Assembly: GCA_937901365.1 (NCBI GenBank)
Contig: CALCEF010000017.1
Span: 1 to 7,806, forward strand
Reading direction: 5' to 3'
Length of the DNA: 7,806 nucleotides
Origin: an uncultured euryarchaeote
GTDB lineage: Archaea; Thermoplasmatota; Poseidoniia; Poseidoniales; Thalassarchaeaceae
Shown: piece by piece, positions 5,352-7,806 of the stretch
How the letters are laid out: each line of letters starts with the position of its first letter
Numbering within the stretch: position 1 is the first letter of the stretch
The notes under the pieces: model-generated
Databases searched by the model: none
Told to the model about the DNA's origin: nothing
Seen by the model: only the letters and a program-made list of their open reading frames with translations
Translations under genes and position numbers: made by a program

Positions 5352-6323
5352 ATGGCCAGTAAGGGTGCAGCATCCAGAGCGGCAGCTCGCAAGCAGAAAG
5401 ACAAATGGAAGGCAAAGCGATGGTATACCATCCGGGCCCCACGACAACCTTGGCATTTCAAGGTCATCGGCGAAACCCTTGGCGAAGAAGACGAACTCCT
5501 GATTGGTCGCATGTATGAAATCACACAGCAAGAAGTCGATGGCGATTTCACCAAGATGCATGTGAAGTTGAAATTCCGCGTCTCTGAAATCGTTGGCCAG
5601 GATGCGATTACAGAATTTGCAGGCCACGAAGTCCTCAAAGATCACGTTCGCCGACAAGTTCGACGATATCGTGGAAAAGTAGACGATGTAGTCGACGCCA
5701 TTACCGATGATGGTTACTATGTTCGAATCAAACCGTTCCTCATTACGCAGGGTCGTGTGAAAACCAGCCAAAAGAAGGCAATGCGGGACGTATGTAGAGA
5801 TGTTATTCTCCAGACAGCCGCACGCAATACGTGGGTTGACCTTCAGAAGCAGATTCTGTCCGGTGACCTTGAGCAAGCGGTTGAGAAAGCAGCCCGTACA
5901 ATCGTTTCCGTCAAGACAGTCATGATTCGCAAGAGCCAACTCGTCCAAGATGGTGTCAACATGGATGATGGACCAACTCTAGATGAGATTCGCGAAGAGG
6001 AATCTCGAGTAGCGGCAGCAAAGAAGGCAGCCCTTGCAGCGGCCATGGAAGATGAAGAATCTGAAGATGAGGCGCCTGATGTCTTGGCCGCTGCAGAAGC
6101 AGCAGCTGATGATGCTGACGAATCATCTGAAGAAGACGATTCGGAAGACGAACCTGCTGAGCAGGAAGTCGTTGCTGAAGAGGCCGAGGCTGAAGCTGAG
6201 GAATCCACAGATACTCCTGATTATGCATCGATGAAGGTTGCTGAACTCAAGGAACTTCTCAAGGCAGCCGGAAAGCCAGTCTCTGGAAAGAAGGACGAGT
6301 TGATCGCCCGCTTGATGGAGTAG
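5352..6323 (+). CDS. rps3ae: Small-subunit ribosomal protein S3Ae (eS1) with acidic linker and C-terminal SAP motif
   Basis: Archaeal/eukaryotic eS1 sits on the 30S platform near the mRNA exit. Residues 1 to about 202 form the normal S3Ae domain: a basic start (Arg/Lys/Ala-rich, KDKWKAKRWYTIRAP), GRMYEITQQEVDGDF, LKFRVSEIVGQDAITEFAGHE, RRQVRRYRGKVDDVV and VRIKPFLITQGRVKTSQKKAMR. Usual archaeal members are about 200 residues; this one has 323. Residues 205-289 are a highly acidic Ala/Glu/Asp/Ser linker with a lysine-bearing helix at 211-232. Residues 290-323 (YASMKVAELKELLKAAG, then KKDELIARLM) fit the SAP helix-extended loop-helix motif, a nucleic-acid-binding module. The reading frame is continuous and codon use does not change, so this is a single gene. 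It is followed without a gap by the phosphorylase. AGGAG eight bases upstream supports the ATG. Confidence 0.95.
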   Translation: MASKGAASRAAARKQKDKWKAKRWYTIRAPRQPWHFKVIGETLGEEDELLIGRMYEITQQEVDGDFTKMHVKLKFRVSEIVGQDAITEFAGHEVLKDHVRRQVRRYRGKVDDVVDAITDDGYYVRIKPFLITQGRVKTSQKKAMRDVCRDVILQTAARNTWVDLQKQILSGDLEQAVEKAARTIVSVKTVMIRKSQLVQDGVNMDDGPTLDEIREEESRVAAAKKAALAAAMEDEESEDEAPDVLAAAEAAADDADESSEEDDSEDEPAEQEVVAEEAEAEAEESTDTPDYASMKVAELKELLKAAGKPVSGKKDELIARLME

Positions 6324-6332
6324 GTGAGCCCG

Positions 6333-7088
6333 ATGGCTCGCCTCACAGTGTTGTGCGGCACTGGAATGACAGAGTTGGCCACCTCAACAGAAGGTGCTGA
6401 GGTCGAGACATTTCGTTCAGATACCCCGTTTGGGGAAGTCCCTTGCACATTGGTTCGCACGGGTGGCCACGAGATTCTATTCATCTACAGACACCACAGT
6501 CCAGATGGTAGTGTTAACCCACCACATAGCATTGAGCACCGTGCCAATGTCCATGCTGCAACATCGTTTGAACCGTCTACAGTCATCAGTGTCTGGTGTG
6601 TTGGTACTATGGACTCCGATTTTCCACCCGGTGTAGTCGGCGTTGCAGATGACATGCTGGACATCTCGGGTACTGTGTGGACTTTCCACGATTCGTCTGC
6701 CGTACATGTTAATCGAACGGAAATGTTCGATAGGGTATTGTCCTCAATCGCCGCAGAGACGTTGAAATCTCAACATGATGCTGGACCCAATGCCTACAAG
6801 CAAGTGGTGGCACAAGCGAGCGGCCCTCAATTCGAAAGTCGTGCAGATGTAGAGGCCTACCATCGTCTAGGTGCAACATGTGTGAATATGACGATTGGAG
6901 GGGAGGCGCGTTGTATGTCTGAAAAAGAACCACCACATGTCGGCCTTCTACTCTCAAGCAATTGGGCTGCAGGAAAAGATCCTGCGGACAAACTCGCCCC
7001 GGTAGATCATCACAGCGTAGAAAATCTCGCAGCCTCAATGCGGGCGCGTGTATGGGCGGCGATTTTGGCAATTGCAAACACACAGTAG
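6333..7088 (+). CDS. S-methyl-5'-thioadenosine/thioinosine phosphorylase-like (PNP/MTAP family)
   Basis: Members cleave purine (methylthio)nucleosides with phosphate to a free base and (methylthio)ribose 1-phosphate, for purine salvage and methionine recycling. In the 251 residues from ATG 6333, the phosphate loop LCGTGMTEL, the Arg53-His54 pair (YRHHSPDG), HRANVHA and the signature SGPQFESRADVEAYHRLGA followed by MTIGGEAR (Met186, Glu191) are visible. The family's TDYD purine-binding segment of adenosine-type MTAPs is instead SSNWAAGK, with Asn210. An Asn here is typical of 6-oxopurine enzymes such as PNP and methylthioinosine phosphorylase, so inosine-type substrates are likely (inference). 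AGGTGA (6322-6327), five bases upstream, supports ATG 6333. The GTG at 6324, directly after the rps3ae stop, is an alternative adding three residues. It is probably co-transcribed with rps3ae and the MazG-like gene. Confidence 0.85.
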   Translation: MARLTVLCGTGMTELATSTEGAEVETFRSDTPFGEVPCTLVRTGGHEILFIYRHHSPDGSVNPPHSIEHRANVHAATSFEPSTVISVWCVGTMDSDFPPGVVGVADDMLDISGTVWTFHDSSAVHVNRTEMFDRVLSSIAAETLKSQHDAGPNAYKQVVAQASGPQFESRADVEAYHRLGATCVNMTIGGEARCMSEKEPPHVGLLLSSNWAAGKDPADKLAPVDHHSVENLAASMRARVWAAILAIANTQ

Positions 7089-7119
7089 GTTCATCGGCCT
7101 CGGTCGCAACCCCGCACAT

Positions 7120-7506
7120 ATGACAAGGCCAGTGAATGTCAATGAATGGGGCGAGGTAGACATTTCAGAGGAACCAGATGGTTCGTGGACGACCATGATG
7201 GGTCGCGTGGCACGATTCCACCTTAAGCACGATTTCGCCAATCCGGAAAACAATGGCCATGATATGGGATACCGCCTCGCCCTAGTGATTGAAGAATTAG
7301 GAGAATTGTCCGCTGCCATTACCAAAGGAAAGCCCAAGGAAGAAGCGGCCGAAGAGTTGGCTGACGTATTCATCCTGACACTTGGCAATGCATTGGCCAT
7401 GGAAGTTGATCTCGAAGCTGAATTTCACAAGAAGTTGGACAAAATTATGCAGAGACCCTCCAAGCGTGGTGGCATGGGCATACGCGTGACTGAATATGCA
7501 GATTGA
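7120..7506 (+). CDS. MazG-like nucleotide pyrophosphohydrolase
   Basis: This protein has 128 residues, one MazG domain in length. The all-alpha NTP-PPase metal motif ExxE...ExxD is present as Glu58-Glu59-Leu-Gly-Glu62 and Glu79-Leu-Ala-Asp82, with helices LALVIEELGELSAAIT, EEAAEELADVFILTLGNALA and LEAEFHKKLDKIM. The family hydrolyses NTPs or dNTPs to the monophosphate and pyrophosphate, often cleaning damaged or surplus nucleotides, using Mg2+. The substrate cannot be told from sequence. The N-terminal 25 residues are polar and acidic. I chose ATG 7120, 31 bases after the phosphorylase stop. The frame extends upstream to a GTG at 7048 inside the phosphorylase gene, but that stretch does not look like family sequence. 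No Shine-Dalgarno site is visible. Its neighbour is also a nucleotide-metabolism gene. Confidence 0.85.
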   Translation: MTRPVNVNEWGEVDISEEPDGSWTTMMGRVARFHLKHDFANPENNGHDMGYRLALVIEELGELSAAITKGKPKEEAAEELADVFILTLGNALAMEVDLEAEFHKKLDKIMQRPSKRGGMGIRVTEYAD

Positions 7507-7526
7507 AACTCTAAAATTATAGAGTT
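7507..7526. repeat. 20-base perfect dyad between the MazG-like gene and the next gene
   Basis: AACTCTA (7507-7513) and TAGAGTT (7520-7526) are exact complements around AAATTA. The dyad fills the 21-base spacer between the MazG-like stop and ATG 7528 almost completely. It could be a 3'-end hairpin for the upstream operon, although no T-run follows, or an AT-rich operator/promoter for the downstream gene. Seven paired bases with a short loop are less likely by chance than the other short dyads here. Confidence 0.55.
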
Positions 7527-7527
7527 C

Positions 7528-7806
7528 ATGTATGGTTTGAATATTGGTGATAACTTGTTTGAGAACCTAACAGGAGTGCGCCTCGTCGTCGATATCAAGA
7601 CGCTATATGTGTCGATTCTTGCTGTCGGTTCAATGGTGATTTGCAAAGAATATTCGATTGAAGGTAATTTCCCATTGACTCTAATTTCAACAGCGATCAT
7701 CTTTCCAATCGTCTTCTCGATTGGAGGCGCCTACAAGAGACGTGAGAACGCTCTTTCTCACTATGGTTCAATCAAAGCAAACGGGCGCGCAATTTTCCAT
7801 GCTGTG
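7528..7806 (+). CDS. Membrane protein, N-terminal part (3' end outside window)
   Basis: From ATG 7528 the frame is open for 93 codons to the right edge with no stop. The translation has two hydrophobic segments, about residues 27-41 (LYVSILAVGSMVIC) and 54-70 (LTLISTAIIFPIVFSIGG), separated by KEYSIEGNFP. It continues with a charged helix AYKRRENALSHYGSIKANGRA. The hydrophobic hairpin followed by a KRRE.AL helix loosely recalls bestrophin-like channel proteins, but I cannot confirm that. Codon use resembles the neighbouring genes and the reading frame shows no breaks, so it is probably a real gene cut by the window. No Shine-Dalgarno site precedes the ATG; the dyad at 7507-7526 does. Confidence 0.65.
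   Translation, partial: MYGLNIGDNLFENLTGVRLVVDIKTLYVSILAVGSMVICKEYSIEGNFPLTLISTAIIFPIVFSIGGAYKRRENALSHYGSIKANGRAIFHAV

Noticed and set aside
5337..5948. 203-codon open frame antisense to rps3ae
   Set aside because: It is a shadow of the strongly supported S3Ae coding frame; its Cys/Leu/Phe-rich translation resembles no family.
5843..6234. Several open frames rich in Ser/Ala, Gln/Leu or Lys/Arg opposite or beside the S3Ae tail
   Set aside because: They arise from the GAA/GCA/GAT-rich codons of the acidic linker read in other frames.
7048..7119. Upstream extension of the MazG-like protein to GTG 7048
   Set aside because: It would overlap the phosphorylase end by 41 bases and adds sequence unlike the family; ATG 7120 is simpler.
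1..7806. Defence system, CRISPR array, transposon or prophage
   Set aside because: No direct repeat array, transposase, integrase, nuclease or helicase motifs were found; all genes read as archaeal housekeeping or uncharacterised core genes.

Overview
The window looks like a chromosomal segment of an archaeon. The evidence is ribosomal protein S3Ae (eS1), a COG1325-type exosome-associated RNA-binding protein, a COG1340 archaeal coiled-coil protein, a TATA-like box about 24 bases upstream of an ATG with no room for a leader, and a long-form PdxS. The moderate GC content, Ala/Asp/Glu-rich protein tails and gene mix fit an uncultured marine Thermoplasmatota (Marine Group II/III type). That placement is inference and was not checked by any search. 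I see no insertion sequence, CRISPR array, integrase, rRNA or tRNA gene.

Layout, left to right. (1) Bases 1-3378, plus strand: the 3' end of a DtxR/MntR-family metal-dependent repressor; a large unrecognised membrane protein whose ATG overlaps the repressor's stop (TGATG); a COG1340-like coiled-coil protein with a basic tail; and a small acidic helical protein with its own apparent promoter. (2) Bases 3379-5229, minus strand, transcribed right to left: an exosome-linked RNA-binding protein (GTG start), a seven-iron-type ferredoxin one base downstream, then pdxS (PLP synthase). The pdxS stop codon directly abuts the stop of the convergent small gene, with no spacer. (3) A GC-rich divergent spacer of 122 bases (5230-5351) holds two short inverted repeats, a TATA-like box and a Shine-Dalgarno site. 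(4) Bases 5352-7506, plus strand: rps3ae carrying an unusual acidic linker and C-terminal SAP motif, an MTA/MTI-phosphorylase-like enzyme, and a short MazG-like nucleotide pyrophosphohydrolase. (5) A 20-base perfect dyad (7507-7526) is followed by the start of another membrane protein that runs off the right edge.

The genes are mostly housekeeping: translation and RNA turnover (eS1, COG1325), cofactor and redox (PdxS, ferredoxin), purine salvage and nucleotide pool cleaning (phosphorylase, MazG), and metal-responsive regulation (DtxR). No defence or mobile system is evident. The points most worth a second look are the eS1-linker-SAP fusion, the unknown membrane protein translationally coupled to a metal regulator, the phosphorylase's Asn-type purine pocket, and the compact hairpins at gene junctions.
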